This document shows, one piece after another, positions 25,104 through 37,056 of a stretch of 64,000 bases of DNA. Positions within the stretch are counted from its first letter, which is position 1; the number at the start of each line of letters is the position of its first letter. The stretch comes from Isoetes taiwanensis (Eukaryota; Streptophyta; Lycopodiopsida; Isoetales; Isoetaceae). The translations under genes were made by a program, and so were the position numbers. The notes beneath the pieces are model-generated. The model was not told the origin of the DNA. It searched no databases and saw nothing but the letters and a program-made list of their open reading frames with translations. The stretch spans positions 10,621,563 to 10,685,562 of the forward strand of contig JAJEKV010000014.1 of NCBI GenBank assembly GCA_021234155.1. Reading direction: 5' to 3'.

Positions 25104-25959
25104 GACAATCATTATAGTCCAAGTGAACATGTTCTCTTGAGGGGACTGGAATCAATATCTAGCATCAAGAGGTCCCACAAAAGTATATAGAATCTATAAA
25201 ATTGAAACAAAGGTACTTTCTTTAGATGAATTCCTCCATACTGCTTATTTTGAAGTGAAAAAAACATAGCATATACTGCAATCAATGAGCTCAATATGGC
25301 TATTTGCTGCCACATTTTGGCAGCATAGAAGAGCTGTGCACACATATTGCATATCTTAGGTTGACTATTGTCTAAAACATATCTGTGCAAGTACTACAGA
25401 TATGAAGACTCACATCCTTGAAGATTACAAAGTAGACACTTGCTTTAAGAACCAAGAAAAGGACATTCATTGGAGATCATGCAAGCAAAGCAAGGAGGAG
25501 AAGATTCAAGCAAAGCAAACCAGGGTTTGAAGATTGGAAGACTCCTCAAGGCTACTTGGTATGTGGCTAATTCTAGATCATCTTGGCATGAATTCTTTTT
25601 CACAAGGTTCACTACATGAGTTCACCATCGCATTCCTATCCATGATACCATGCTTGCCTCATAATCCATGTTCTCTTGTCTCATCCCCCTGGAAAAGTTG
25701 GCAAATAGCCTTTTCTCTAGTCAAAACACACCACTCGCACACCATTCATACACCACACACTCATCGTACCTCCATCATCTTGAAAAAGCAAAAAATTCTA
25801 CTCAATTTGGCTTTTCCTATGATCCAAGATCATATTCTCTCTCTAAAAGTCAAACTAGAAAGAGAAAGTGCACAATTTCTCAAGAAAAGCATGAAGAAAT
25901 CAAATGATCAAGTTGTTGCATAAGGGATCTAAGTTTATGTGCGCTAGTGCCAAAGTTGT

Positions 25960-26400
25960 CTACTTCATCATCAAAAGATGCCAAATCATCATCAAAAGAT
26001 ACCATGCACCATCCACATCACCATCAAGTATGCCATGTCATCATACACATACACATGTCACCTTCCATAAATTTCTTTTTTTTTTCAAAATATTTGACCT
26101 AAGGAAATTCATTTTGATACTTAAGGTGACATGTCATCATTCAATTGTGCCACATCATCACTAAATGCCTCCACATCATCTTACACTTGTCATTCACATC
26201 ATTGCCACCTCATAAAAGTTTTGACTAGAAAAAGATATTTTGCCACCTTGCACGACACATCATCGTCTCATAATGCCATGTCATCATCCATTTGTCAAGT
26301 CACCATACCAACTTGCCACATCATCAACTTTACCCCCATTTTGAGCCAAAAAATTGAATGTTCCTTTCTTGCAAAAGATTACGCCATGTCATAGAGCATC
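25960..26400. repeat. Degenerate CATCA-rich repeat tract
   Basis: Many imperfect direct copies of short words such as CATCATCAAAAGAT, GCCA(C/T)(A/G)TCATCA and CACATCATC, spaced irregularly. The 25534-26394 plus frames are mostly this low-complexity sequence read as Ser/His/Thr. Confidence 0.55.
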
Positions 26401-27394
26401 GAAAAGATTCCTTGTAAAAAAAAGAATTTTTGAAAAAGACCATGTTTTGACCCTCATTTTTAGTTCTTGAGATTCGTGCCAAGCTTTGAAAAAAAAAAAA
26501 TCTATCTACCCCCTCCCAGGGGCTAGTCACTCATCTCATCCAGTCTTCCCCCGCCACGTGGTGCCTCCGGGCATGTGCGCTGGCAACGGCCCAGACATCA
26601 CGTGGAGACATCACGCAAATCTTAAATCTTAATAGCCACGTCACATTAGACCTTTTATACTCGATCTGCCAAAACCTAAACCTAAAATGCGTGTGGGATA
26701 TTTCGACCAGAAATCTCAAGAACCCTAAAAATTTTCATGCCAAGATCTGGAATTTTTGAATGATTCAACCATCTAATCATGATCATATGCTCCTGGATTG
26801 ACCTATTCTAAGCCAAGAACCCTTAAACTAAGCAAAAAGACAAGAATCTAAGCCGAATTTGTCAAGGAGGGCGGAAAACAGGGGATTATGAAAAGGAAAA
26901 TTGTATATAGAGATTTTCGAGGGGCTTTGGGCAAGAACCGTCGAGATTTCTCATTTAGAGACCGATTTGAATGACAGCTGCTTGAATTTGCCTTCCTTGC
27001 TCCTTGAATCCATGGATTACTTGAAGCAATCTGATTGATTGCTATCGTGAAGATTCTTTTTTGGATCTTGTGCCCAAGACATCAGAGCTTGGGAATCCTT
27101 TAAATGATTGTATGATGATCCTATGAATAAAAATCCGATCCTTGGTATTATAATTATGCTCAACTTGCATTCTACATTCGAAATAAGGTAAATCAAAAAG
27201 GTAAAAGTGATATCTGAAGATAACTCAATTGTTTCAAACATACCATATTTCAGCTTGCATATGTAGCAAAATAACAGGGGGTTCCAGGGGGATTTGATAT
27301 AGATATAATTCTTGAAACCGTAGACCATATCCCTAAAACAATTCAATGGGTTATTATAAAAAAAAAACATAGATTTAAGATAAAAAATAGTCAC

Positions 27395-27475
27395 ATTACC
27401 TCACTGGTTAGATTGGTTAAAGTAGTCTTATTAGGACATTGAGTTATTTTGGTAGAGGTTCGAATCCCCGTATTT
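27395..27475 (+). mobile_element. tRNA-like SINE head candidate
   Basis: TGGTTAGATTGG fits a polymerase III A box and GGTTCGAATCC, about 45 bases on, is a perfect B box. The surrounding sequence does not fold into a normal tRNA by eye, so a tRNA-derived SINE head or tRNA relic is more likely than a functional tRNA. The 3' end of the element is not clear. Confidence 0.45.
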
Positions 27476-27479
27476 CATA

Positions 27480-28463
27480 TTCTAAAAGCTTAAGTGAAAC
27501 CGTATAGAGGCTCGATATACCATCAAAACCTTAGGCAAACTCGTATTCGACATCTTAAAATCATAGGCGTCCCCAATCATAATTGAGCATAATCGAAACG
27601 AGAGGTGTCCAGAGGCTCCAACATACAGTCTGGGCCGTCGGATTGACAGATCCGACGACTGTGGTTGTCCAGGGTGCATCTCACTCTAATCTATGGATTA
27701 ATATCAACATAAGAATTAGACTAAGTTGCCATTACTATCAATATGAGTGTTGCATCAGGCAAGTTCTGGTCCTGCATATAGGTTAATGCTTAATAAGAAG
27801 CTGCCAAAACAAGTGGGAAGCATTCAAAATCATGAAAAAATCAAAAAACAATTTGCAATCACTTGTCTTCAAAATTTTGCAGATCATTGCAATTTTTAGT
27901 TAAGAGTCTTCCACCTTGGAGGGTTATAGCTTCAAATTTTGATCAAACAAATAGTTCTCCCTTGCTTGCAATTATTGGAAGGTGCTAAAAGTGCATAAAT
28001 CGATTTGCAAAACCTTGCTTGTTGTTTTGGCTTGTAACAGTCTATTTGCTAAGAATTTGAATTTCAGGTAAATTCATATCCTTTGATCTGCAAAAAATTG
28101 CTCACTGCCAGGGATATTGACTTATTTTTGACTTGGTCAGGAGTGCAAATTTGAGTGACCTTTGCAAATCTCGGCATCGACTTTAGGCCCAGATTCTTTG
28201 AGACTTTAAGCAACCTTTTGAATTGAAATCATGAAAAATCTCATCCTGCATGCAAATGGCATCATTTTTTTGAGGCATCCTTTTTTGTTGTTTTGGGAAA
28301 GCAATACTAATCCTGTGTTTAGGCTTTCTTTACGCAATTTTCTTGCATAGAGTGGTTGCCTAAAGCAACCTGAAGGTTCTAAACCATTGAGGTTGAAGGT
28401 TTGCGAGGAACACCTTCAACATTTTGGAGGTCCTCCCGAGATCACTACTTGGAATTTGAACTC
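27480..28463. other. Leader of the gypsy-type element, no gene
   Basis: Lies directly 5' of the gag start at 28464 and probably holds the untranslated leader. I could not identify its LTR or primer-binding site. Confidence 0.3.
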
Positions 28464-28890
28464 ATGGCTCCCAGGAGGAATAATGAAACTTCGAGCATCT
28501 CTGAAGCACAAGAGAATCATGAGACCTCTGCAACCGTGCGAGTAGTGAGTATTCAAGGTAATGCAGGTATGCCTTGCCACTATTTTGAGTTGAACATGCC
28601 AATTCCTGCTCCTACATTTGATCCAAGTATGAATGCCAATAACTTCTTGAAGACTTTTAAGGAATACCATCAGGAATATGGATAGAAAAAGGATGTAAAT
28701 TCTCTGAATTCAAGAAGTGTTTCAACAATGATGAAGTGAGAGCATAGTTGGAATATGTCATAAGTTTAGGTGCTAATTCATGGGATGAAATAGTTAAGAA
28801 ATTCTTGGCAAGATTTGGTAAGCTGCTTGATCCCTAAGATATGATCTTTGAGTTGCAGACCTTCCACATTAAACATAGTGAGAGTGTGCA

Positions 28891-29225
28891 TCAATATATG
28901 TGATATCGAGACCACCATCTTGCTATATGTGTTTGAAGCGGTGACTCGATTTTCTCGGACACGGTGGTCTTGAAAAGTGATGAAGCTGAGCAGTCGGCAC
29001 CTTATCAACACTGAGCATCGACCTAACTAAGTAACGGCTGCTATTAGTAGGCAGTGGGTGAACGGCTAATACTATTCTTAGTATCACCATTTTGTTTATA
29101 TCATTGTACTTCATGTATTGACATAGAACATTGAATACAATTCCATTTTGCCTTTATTTTGGGAGCTTGCTCTCGGGATATTGGTGTGCATCCCTTCTCT
29201 CCCCTTTCTTGGTGCAACCTTGACA
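28891..29225 (+). repeat. 5' LTR of the nested copia-type element
   Basis: Matches 30786-31090 from TCAA...TATATGTGATATCGAG to CCTTGACA. It ends directly at the primer-binding site. The outer edge is not exactly settled because both copies share ATATATG before TGATATC, and no clean target duplication is visible. Confidence 0.75.
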
Positions 29226-29240
29226 TGGTATCGAGCACTA
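29226..29240 (+). promoter_or_regulatory. Primer-binding site of the nested element
   Basis: TGGTATCGAGCACTA, directly after the LTR end ACA. It is the usual TGGTATCAGAGCACTA with one base missing in CAGAG. Confidence 0.8.
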
Positions 29241-30785
29241 GGTGTCTTTGAGATTGATTCAAGATCAACACGAAGAATGGAGAAGGATGCAAGCTACAAC
29301 CAGATTACCTTCCACGGGCGGTCGTGTGATTCAAATCTTTGATGGCACGGGTTTCCGGCAATGGAAGAGAAGAATGACTCTCATTCTTAAGGCTTGAAGG
29401 AGTTTGGGGAATTGTCAATGGCCAAGAACACTTGCCGGATGCCAAGAATATTGCTGATTTGCATGCTTTCGGCATTATGAGATGACAAAACAATGGGATA
29501 TATCGGGCTCTCTTTAGGCTGATTCTATCCTTTATGAGTTCAATGAGAAGAATAGTCACGATTTGTGCATGCTCTCATTGAGAAGCATGACCAAAAGACC
29601 CATAAGATTGGGCACTTGTATGCGAGGTGATGGATATGTGTTGGGGCGAGGCTGGCGAAAGTCTTGGCGAGTTCTCATATCACATGAAGCACGCCTTCCA
29701 GCGACTTGAAGCTTTTGAAGAAGAGCACCGAGATCTCACAATCGATGCAACTATTTTTTCTTCCTCGGTCACTACCTAATGCATTTAATTCTTTGTGCGG
29801 CGGTTTCATGCAAGACAAAGATATAGGCTTCCATCAAGCAATCACTTCTATTAAGGAGGAGATCATGATGAGGCAAGATCACGGGTAAAGATGATCATGC
29901 CACTCACTTTGGGCAAGGGGGCATTCAAAGGCTCAATCTACCTTAAATGGGGATACATACGATGAGGAGGAGAAGCACATTGGCGATGAGATTATCTCTT
30001 CCTATTAAGCATCAAGTAGTGGATTTAGATCCTTCTACTTTCCGGATATCGATGATGCGTGCACCCAATATAAATGGATGCCAATTTACGATATTCCAGC
30101 ACCTTCAAGCAAGGATTAATAGATACCTTAGCCGTTGAGGTAGGATATTTTGATGTTGGCCTTCCTCTCCCCATTTTCAGTCTGTTCGAATTACAGGAAC
30201 TTACAGCACTTCCAACACTTCCAGCACCTGTTATGGCACTCAAATTCTGTTCCAAATCAAGGAGGAGACCTTTATTCACTTGATTGTGAAGGAGTTGAAT
30301 ATGCATCATGTCGATCATGATTCCAAAGCAAGGAGGAGTAGTTTACTCCTTACTTCTAGCAACACTTGATCAAGGTCAATCGAAGGTATTAAGGTTTGAT
30401 TTCCATGAAGAATTTCAACCTAGCATTGTTGGAGTAGCTGCATTTGTGGTTATTGAATCCACGGGCCTTAGCGGAGTAATCATCTTTGATACTTCTATTG
30501 CCTATATTCGAGGATATACATGGAAACAATTTTCATCCTCCTCTTGGCAAAAGAATTATGGATATCAAAGACAAACTGCATTTTCCTTCTCGACTTACTG
30601 TTCTTGATACAGTGGTTAAACAACATGTCTATTTACCTAGAGAATAGAGCCGATCTCTTCATGTAAACTTGTTTTTTGAGCTTTTGGATGACCTTGATTA
30701 AACAAGCCTTGACCAAAATTCCAGATCTTATCTCGGGAGGAGGAGGTTGAGCATGGAGATGGCGATCTCTCATCAAGGAGAAGTG
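29241..30785 (+). mobile_element. Internal region of the nested element: copia-type gag, no pol
   Basis: The frame reads FDGTGFRQWKRRMTLILKA, then after a shift VWGIVNGQEHLPDAKNIADL and DKTMGYIGLSL (29336-29520), the N-terminal Gag (UBN2-type) of Ty1/copia elements. A later piece has LPNAFNSLCGGFMQDKDIGF (about 29780-29840). No integrase, RT or RNase H follows; the 30000-30780 part is unrecognised (one frame at 30520-30620 reads NNFHPPLGKRIMDIKDKL). With only about 1.56 kb between LTRs the element is non-autonomous. Confidence 0.65.
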
Positions 30786-31090
30786 TCAAGATATATGTGA
30801 TATCGAGACCACCATCTTGCTAGATGTCTTTGAAGCGGCGACTTCGGCCTTCGGCCAAAGATGATCAACACTTTATCGGCCTTGAGCATTGACCCTAACT
30901 AAGTAGCTTGTTTGCTATTAGTAGGCGGTGGGTGAACGACTAATACTATTCTTAGTATCACCATCTTGTTTATATCATTGTACTTCATGTATTGACACAT
31001 TGAGTACAATTCCATTTTGCCTTTGTTTTGGGAGCTTGCTCGGATATTGGTGTGCATCCCTTCTCTCCCTTTCTTGGTACAACCTTGACA
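30786..31090 (+). repeat. 3' LTR of the nested copia-type element
   Basis: Preceded by a purine-rich tract (TCAAGGAGAAG) and ending CAACCTTGACA. Compared with the 5' copy it has several short gaps and one block (about 30840-30880) that aligns poorly, so the insertion is not recent, or the sequence is noisy. The interrupted gag frame resumes within about 10 bases. Confidence 0.75.
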
Positions 31091-31578
31091 TTAATCTTTA
31101 TCTTATCAAATGCCAAGTCAATCAAGTACCTAACCATACTTTGCATCTGGTAGCTTCATTTATCAGAGGTTTGAACATCAGAACAAGAATACATAGGAAA
31201 ATGCTCAAAATTCAAAAGCAAGAAGGATTTGACATTATATATAAAGCTTTTACAAAGGCTACTAAAATTGCCGACATGATCTCCTATCTTTTACGATGAT
31301 ATGCATTCACCTCATGATCCTTTCTTTCAGATTATGAGCGAGGAGTACATGGGACTGGATCGGTTACCAATATATCTTTGTTCAAAAGGACAAGAAAAAG
31401 CCAAAGATGGAAGATTGGAGGGTCTTGCAGGTGATGTTAGAGCTGAAATATCTAAAGTCTTTAAGGCATTGGTTGAAGTCACAAGAAATGAAGATTTCAA
31501 GACCCGAGAAGAAGATATACCCTCCATGTGCTCATTGCTCAAGAAATACATTCATCAAATTATTGTTGGAATAGACCT

Positions 31579-31668
31579 TGCACCAATTGTGGTAAGAGAG
31601 GGCATTTTGGTAAAGAATGTCTTATTTGTGCTTTTTGCAAAGCAGTAGGCCATTATGAAGATAGCTGC
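31579..31668 (+). CDS. Gag nucleocapsid: two CCHC zinc knuckles
   Basis: CTNCGKRGHFGKEC and CAFCKAVGHYEDSC both fit C-x2-C-x4-H-x4-C exactly and lie six codons apart in one open frame (31528-31764). Retroviral-type nucleocapsid knuckles bind the element's RNA during packaging. This is part of the gypsy element described at 28464-33578. Confidence 0.9.
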
Positions 31669-32578
31669 AGTGTCAAAGAATACTTTGCTAGACAAGAAAA
31701 GGCCAAAACCAATGAGCCAAGTGCTTCTGTTAGATTTGTGCAGAAATACTACAGGGCTGAATAACTCAAAGGATAAAGAGCAAGTTCAAGTGAATGAGGA
31801 AACTAATGCATCCAAGCACAAGGAAAATGAGCCAAATCTGGTTGTACCTCCTCCATCTTGTCAAAAATACTTGAAAAAAAAGATCAAAGGAGAGTGAGGA
31901 TTTTGAATCTTTGTTAAAAATTTTGAAGATCAGTGTGGATTTACTGACTTTTCTGAAGATTGCCCCATCTTATAGAAGAAAGGTTTTGAATCTAACTAAA
32001 GAGGATGAATTTGCTCTTACAAATCACGTTGAGGAGCATGTGTTGATCAAAAAGACTATGATCGGGAGCTTTTACATGTGTTGCTAGAATGGGTAAGAAA
32101 ATATTAATAAAAATCTTTGCTAGATGGAGGATCACCACTCAATGTAATGCCTCATCATATTATGAGACTATGTGGTCTAGAAATTGATAAGAAGACTCCC
32201 ATGGTATTAGAACCTTTTTTCTAATACTAAAATTAACCACAATGGAGATTGTAAGCAATGTACCAATCGATGTAGAAGGAATTATTGTGGTACATTAATT
32301 TTGAGGTTGTTGCATTTGAAGGAATTGATGAAAAATATGACATTTATGACCTACTCTTGGGAAGAAAATGGTTGTCTACAGTGGATGCAAGACCTATATG
32401 GTCAAGAGGAGAGTGCACCATATCAGATGGTAAAAAAAAAAAGGTAACTCTTTACAATAAGGTTGGAGAATTTGAAGCTCTGAATTTCATTAAAGAAGAT
32501 TTTTTGGTGCCAAATCCCTGTTGAGAATACGAGCTTGCTGCATCTGATCAAGTACCATAACCAAAACTGTCTATTGAG

Positions 32579-33060
32579 ATGAATTTATTTAAAGGCGAAA
32601 ACTTTGCTTATTTATGGTTTGATGCTAGTGTCTCAAAAAGGTTTAAAGGCGAAAACTTTGCTTATTTATGGTTTGATGCTGGTGTCTCAAAAAGGTTAAG
32701 TGTGGCCTCTTCTGCTGCAATTTTCAAAGACTCTTCAAATAGATTACTGGCCAAAGTGGGCAGGATTTTTCCTAATATTACTTTTAACATGGCAGAATAC
32801 AAAGCACTTATGCAGGATTGCAAGAAGCCAAGCATCTAAGTATGAGCAAGATTGTCATTGGACTCACAATTGGTTTGTAGATAGGTATTGGGAGAATATC
32901 AAGCCAAAAATGAAGACATGATCTTGCTGAGAGATAAGGCTTTGGAAGAATTAGCAATTTTTGGAAATTATGCCACGTGCCAAGAGAGCAAAATTGTGAA
33001 GCAGATGCATTGTGCAGGAATGTTCTACTTGAACATGTGGCTGATGGAGCAATAAAAGAG
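32579..33060 (+). pseudogene. RNase H-like domain of the gypsy element, upstream of RT
   Basis: Blocks in order: YLWFDASVSK (first catalytic Asp region), AAIFKDSSNRLLAKVGRIFP, NMAEYKALMQ (the catalytic Glu block), then in other frames LGEYQAKNEDMILLRDKAL and HVPREQNCEADAL (about 32974-33013), the C-terminal block of retroelement RNase H. Stops and frame changes interrupt it. It follows the protease and precedes the RT start at about 33170. RNase H normally follows RT in gypsy elements. The 54-bp start of the domain is duplicated in tandem. Confidence 0.65.
32588..32695. repeat. 54-bp tandem duplication inside the RNase H-like region
   Basis: TTTAAAGGCGAAAACTTTGC... runs twice, differing in one base (GCTAGTG / GCTGGTG). 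At 18 codons the duplication keeps the frame open. Confidence 0.95.
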
Positions 33061-33580
33061 GAGAATTTAGAAAGAGATGACCTACATCAACTTTATTTAA
33101 TCTTGGTGATAAATGCAAGTGAAGAAAAAATTAAAAGAGGTAAAAGTTCATAAGGGGTCAAGATAGAACATTGTATGTTGGAGACTTGTTCAAAGAAGAA
33201 GATGGCTCTTTTATTGCTAAATCCTTTGATGAATGGAAAGATGTGTTTGCTTGGGATTATAATGAGTTGATTGGTGTTGACAAAGGTGTATATGAATTTG
33301 AAATAAAAATTAAGGAAGGCATGAAACATGTTATGCAAAAATTAAGGAGGATAAATGCACCTTTGCTTGGCCTGACTAAAGAAGTGTGGTACAAAATGAG
33401 AGATGCTGGTGTGATCTCAGAAATAGTAAATCGAGAATGGTTGTCTTGCATAGTACAATGGAAAAGAAGAACAAAACAATTAGAATTTGCATTGATTATA
33501 GAGATTTAAACAAGGCAACCATCCACGATTGTTATCTTTTACCCTTCTTGGAGGAAGTGTTGCATGTTGTTGCAGGTAAA

Positions 33581-33966
33581 TGTTATGCACTAGCACCTCT
33601 AGTGATAACCAACACACCAAAAGGGTGGATCCTTCATGGAAATCATTATCCAATGGGCCCCAACCTTTCGGGCTTTATCCCATACCCCATAGACCATATC
33701 AATTCCTCCCCCTCCTTGAGATGCTTGCCCTCAAGCATGTTTTCATGGAAATCATTATCCAATGGGCCCCAACCTTTCGGGCTTTATCTCATACCCCATA
33801 GACCATATCAATTTCTCCCCTCCTTGAGATGCTTGCCCTCAAGCATGTGGAACACACCAATGTTGCCCACGAGGAATTGAATCTTTGTTGCCACGAGGAA
33901 TTGAACCTTGGCTCACGATACAAATGTTACAGCACTAGCACCTCTAGTGATAACCAACAACACCTA
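33581..33966 (-). mobile_element. Small LTR-type insertion or remnant truncating the gypsy RT
   Basis: A 38-bp segment, TGTTA..GCACTAGCACCTCTAGTGATAACC..., stands at both ends (33581-33618, 33928-33966) as direct repeats. Just inside the right copy, CCTTGGCTCACGATACA (33908-33924) is close to the reverse complement of a tRNA-iMet primer-binding site (expected CTCTGATACCA), so the insertion probably reads right to left. Between them a 109-bp block is repeated in tandem (33633-33741, 33742-33847). The RT frame ends exactly at the left copy. Confidence 0.5.
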
Positions 33967-35860
33967 AAGTAACATTGTTTGGTCTTTCTCCATTTGACTA
34001 AAAGAAAATTGAAAGCCACTTTGCCATTTCAATTCCATTCAATTTTATGCTCCTCCTCTCAATTTGCATCTTGGGTACTATCTATAATCTCATGCTTAGC
34101 ATGTATCTCAATGACCCGGTGTTTCCCTATGATCAACATACATCGGCATGATCTGGTCCAAAATTTCAACTCATTCGGGATCTATCATACTTCATCAAAA
34201 TATGTAAATCTCTTTTCAAGCTTGCCAAGCTTCGGATCAAACACCACATGTGTTTCTTTTTCCTCATATGCTTTTCCGGTGGTTATACATTTGTAAAACA
34301 AAAGCTGTTTCTAGCAAATGAACTTAAACCTTTGAGTTTAGTCCTCTTGCATCATTGATTCTTTGATCTAATTCATTCACAAAAGGAGCCATGAGAAGTA
34401 GTGGAAGTGTGGAATCTAATGCTAGTATCAAATAATGGTTTTACGATTATCACATGATTCTCAAATCATTGCATCAAGTCAATATGCAATTCAATTCAAC
34501 TACCTTCTTCTTCAAATGGATGAATGAAAATATTTTGACTGCACATGTCACTGGATCTCACATCACATCATCCATCCAGAATCACAAAATCTGGCATGCT
34601 GATGGTATTTGTTTCCTGTCTATACCAAGTTGCAATGCATGCGACTTCTTAATGATCATGACTTCATCAAAAGCGGTTTGCTTAGGAAAACAATTCTATG
34701 AAATACATATATGGCTCGAATATCCTTCACTCACACTTGAAGCAAAGATATCCTCTTCCCTACATATTAAGCTCCCTCAACAGAAAAATCATGGCTGCAA
34801 AAACGGTCTTCTGTTCCAAGATTTGCTCAAGATATTATATATGTTTAAGCCATTAAAAATATGTGCATAACTTGTTGTCTATGGCAATTTACAATCTGAA
34901 GAAGTAGAGGGCATTGGACCCTTTGCACTGTTGGCATTCCATATGCCAGAGGCATAACATACAATCTCAAAAAATAAACAACAGGGACATAATCCCCAAT
35001 ATTGGCAGAGCTCTCAAGACACACAAATTAATTTGTTATCTTAAGGTGCATGTTTAGAAGGCTGGCCCACTTTCAGTATGGAAGAAATAAGCAATATTTT
35101 TTATGAAGGTGACCCTTCCTTGGCAACATGAATCTTGAATTTCATGTTAAAGTAACACTTATGTACAAGATTTGATTTGAAATATACATGGACCATTTTT
35201 TGTTTGTACTTAGGCTTGCCATATATTAAAGCAAGATAACATCATAAATATAGGACACATGTTTGCTGCTTATAAGTTCCTATTTTAGGTATAATTAGCT
35301 TGTTTTCTATGATAGACTATATTTTTTTATGAATTTAAGCTTCATTGGCAACATAGATCTCCAATTTGATATTAAAAATAACATGCTACTATATGTAAGA
35401 CTTGAATATAAATGGGCATGAACCATTATGGTCCATAATTAGACGAATTGGGTATAGAAGTATATCTCTCTAATTATTATTATCTATTCTATTTATTGTT
35501 CATTTATCACTTATACAATGATATGGTGATTTTCTACCTTCTCTAACGTAACTTTTAGAAGGGTCGTGGGAGATTCATATAACCAGTTTGCTTGTGCTTC
35601 CATTAAATAATGCAATTCTAGCAACCAACTAATTTTCTCAAATATAATATTATACATCCTTAAGATGAGTTTAAACCCAATTAAGATGAGGATGTTATGG
35701 CTTTTTAATGATCCTAGGCCATGTGGACCAGCAATTGGAAACAGTTATAGCTTGTCTACCTTTATTTTTCATAGTTCTCTAGGACATTGCAACTTGCAAT
35801 AAGCCTTTCAAGCCATGTTATGAGTTTTGTAATCTTATCATTGCCCCTTGCCCTTGCGTC
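33967..35860. other. No gene recognised
   Basis: A plus-strand frame at 34454-34870 (139 codons) has no recognisable domain. The right half is AT-rich and empty. Confidence 0.35.
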
Positions 35861-35865
35861 TGAGC

Positions 35866-36100
35866 GTTTAGTCTAGTGGTAACACACTAGGTCTAGCAAC
35901 TATAGGTCTCGAGTTGAGGCCGCCCGAGAAACTCTTTTCTGAGCTGTTGGGTGTCAAAACCCACAGGGCGCCAATGTAAAAGTGGTTGGGGCGGGGGCCC
36001 AACCAAGCAATGTAGTGTGGTGTGTGGTCACATGTCGGTTGGATCTTTGCCTAGTGGCATGGCGTTAAAATACTATCTATCTATCTATCTATCTATCTCA
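35866..36100 (+). mobile_element. tRNA-derived SINE with (ATCT)n tail
   Basis: The head has a good A box (TTTAGTCTAGTGG, about 35868-35880) and a B box-like GGTCTCGAGTTGAGGCC (about 35905-35921) that is one C short of GTTCGAGGC. The body runs through a GC-rich stretch (GGGGCGGGGGCCC) to an (ATCT)n tail at 36074-36100. The tail lies inside a tandem duplication that extends into the flank. Confidence 0.65.
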
Positions 36101-36297
36101 AATAGCATCAAGATCTTCCTTTCCAACAACCAACAATGCCACAATTTTAACTATCTCGTGAGTGTGGTGTGTGGTCACATGTCGATTGGATCTTTGCCTA
36201 GTGGCCAAAATACTATCTATCTATCTATCTATCTATCTCAATAGCATCAAGATCTTCCTTTCCAACAACCAACAATGCCACAATTTTAACTATCTCG
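36014..36297. repeat. Tandem duplication of SINE 3' end plus flank, about 146 bp
   Basis: GTGTGGTGTGTGGTCACATG...TATCTATC...AACTATCTCG occurs at 36014-36158 and again at 36160-36297. The second copy lacks the GGCATGGCGTTA before AAAATAC. Both include the SINE tail and the sequence after it. Confidence 0.9.
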
Positions 36298-36299
36298 AC

Positions 36300-37056
36300 T
36301 CCTCCATATCTACCACCTGTTGCACACTTGCATCTACTTCTTCTACCATTCCTTGCATCAAGCACATGATGTATATAACTTCTTACATACAATGCTCCTT
36401 CTTACCCCTCAATGATTTGCGGGTTTTCTTCAAATCTTTCCTTTTAACTAAATGGCGCCATAGCACGCAATCAATTTCTTTAACCTTAAATTCAATGGGA
36501 TCCTTCCCTTTTGTTATCATCCATAATCTATATAATACTAATGGAGAAATAGGAGGGTAGTCTATCGCCATCTTGGTGGATTCAATATTTTTAACCTATT
36601 TTCACCTTCAATATCGCGGTTTGTTTGTCGGGTTCATTTTGGTTCTTAGTTGATGCCATTGAGAAAAATCGAATGGAAGAGTAGTGTAGGTTCAAACTTG
36701 ATATAAGGTTGTTTCTTTGTAAGGTTTTCTAGTGTTCCATTTGAGTTTTAGGATTCCTTTATCGACTTGAATGATTTAACTCGATCTTTTACGAGGTAAT
36801 ATTTTTCATTTCAAATTAGGGCTAGACCGCACCATTGAGATCGTCTCAAGAACGAATGGCTATTCTTGAGGGAATCAAACCTTAAATATGTGGTTCATAG
36901 CAATTAAAAACCGAGAACATTGTCATAGTAGCCATAGTAGTCTATTACATAGTTGCGGGAAGATTGAAGTGATGGTAACATGGGTTGTGTGCATTGGGCA
37001 TAGAGATAATATTCTATTGTTAGATTTGCTTAAGCTAAAGTTAGGGAAAAGAGGGT
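36300..37056. other. No gene recognised
   Basis: No coding signal that I can support. Confidence 0.35.

Larger units (their letters stand above)
28464..33578 (+). mobile_element. Ty3/gypsy element, decayed, interrupted by a nested copia-type element
   Basis: Gag starts at 28464 (MAPRRNNETSS), runs through WDEIVKKFLARFGKLLDP and FHIKHSESVHQYM, is cut at about 28890 by another LTR element, and resumes near 31095 with VNQVPNHTLHLVASFIRGL. Two CCHC zinc knuckles follow (31579-31620 and 31627-31668), then a retropepsin with LLDGGSPLNVMP (catalytic Asp at about 32123) and LLLGRKWL, an RNase H-like part, and the start of RT (FDEWKDVFAWDYNELIG; CIDYRDLNKAT at 33488-33520). The sequence breaks off at 33578, before the RT catalytic YxDD. 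The DGGS protease motif is seen in the Athila/Tat side of plant gypsy elements. Several stops and frame changes; not functional as given. Confidence 0.8.

Noticed and set aside
34454-34870. 139-codon plus-strand ORF as a gene
   Set aside because: No recognisable domain, no splice or promoter context, surrounded by repeats.
35866-35940. Functional tRNA gene
   Set aside because: A and B boxes are present, but the arms do not pair by eye, the B box is one base short and the sequence runs on into a SINE body and tail.
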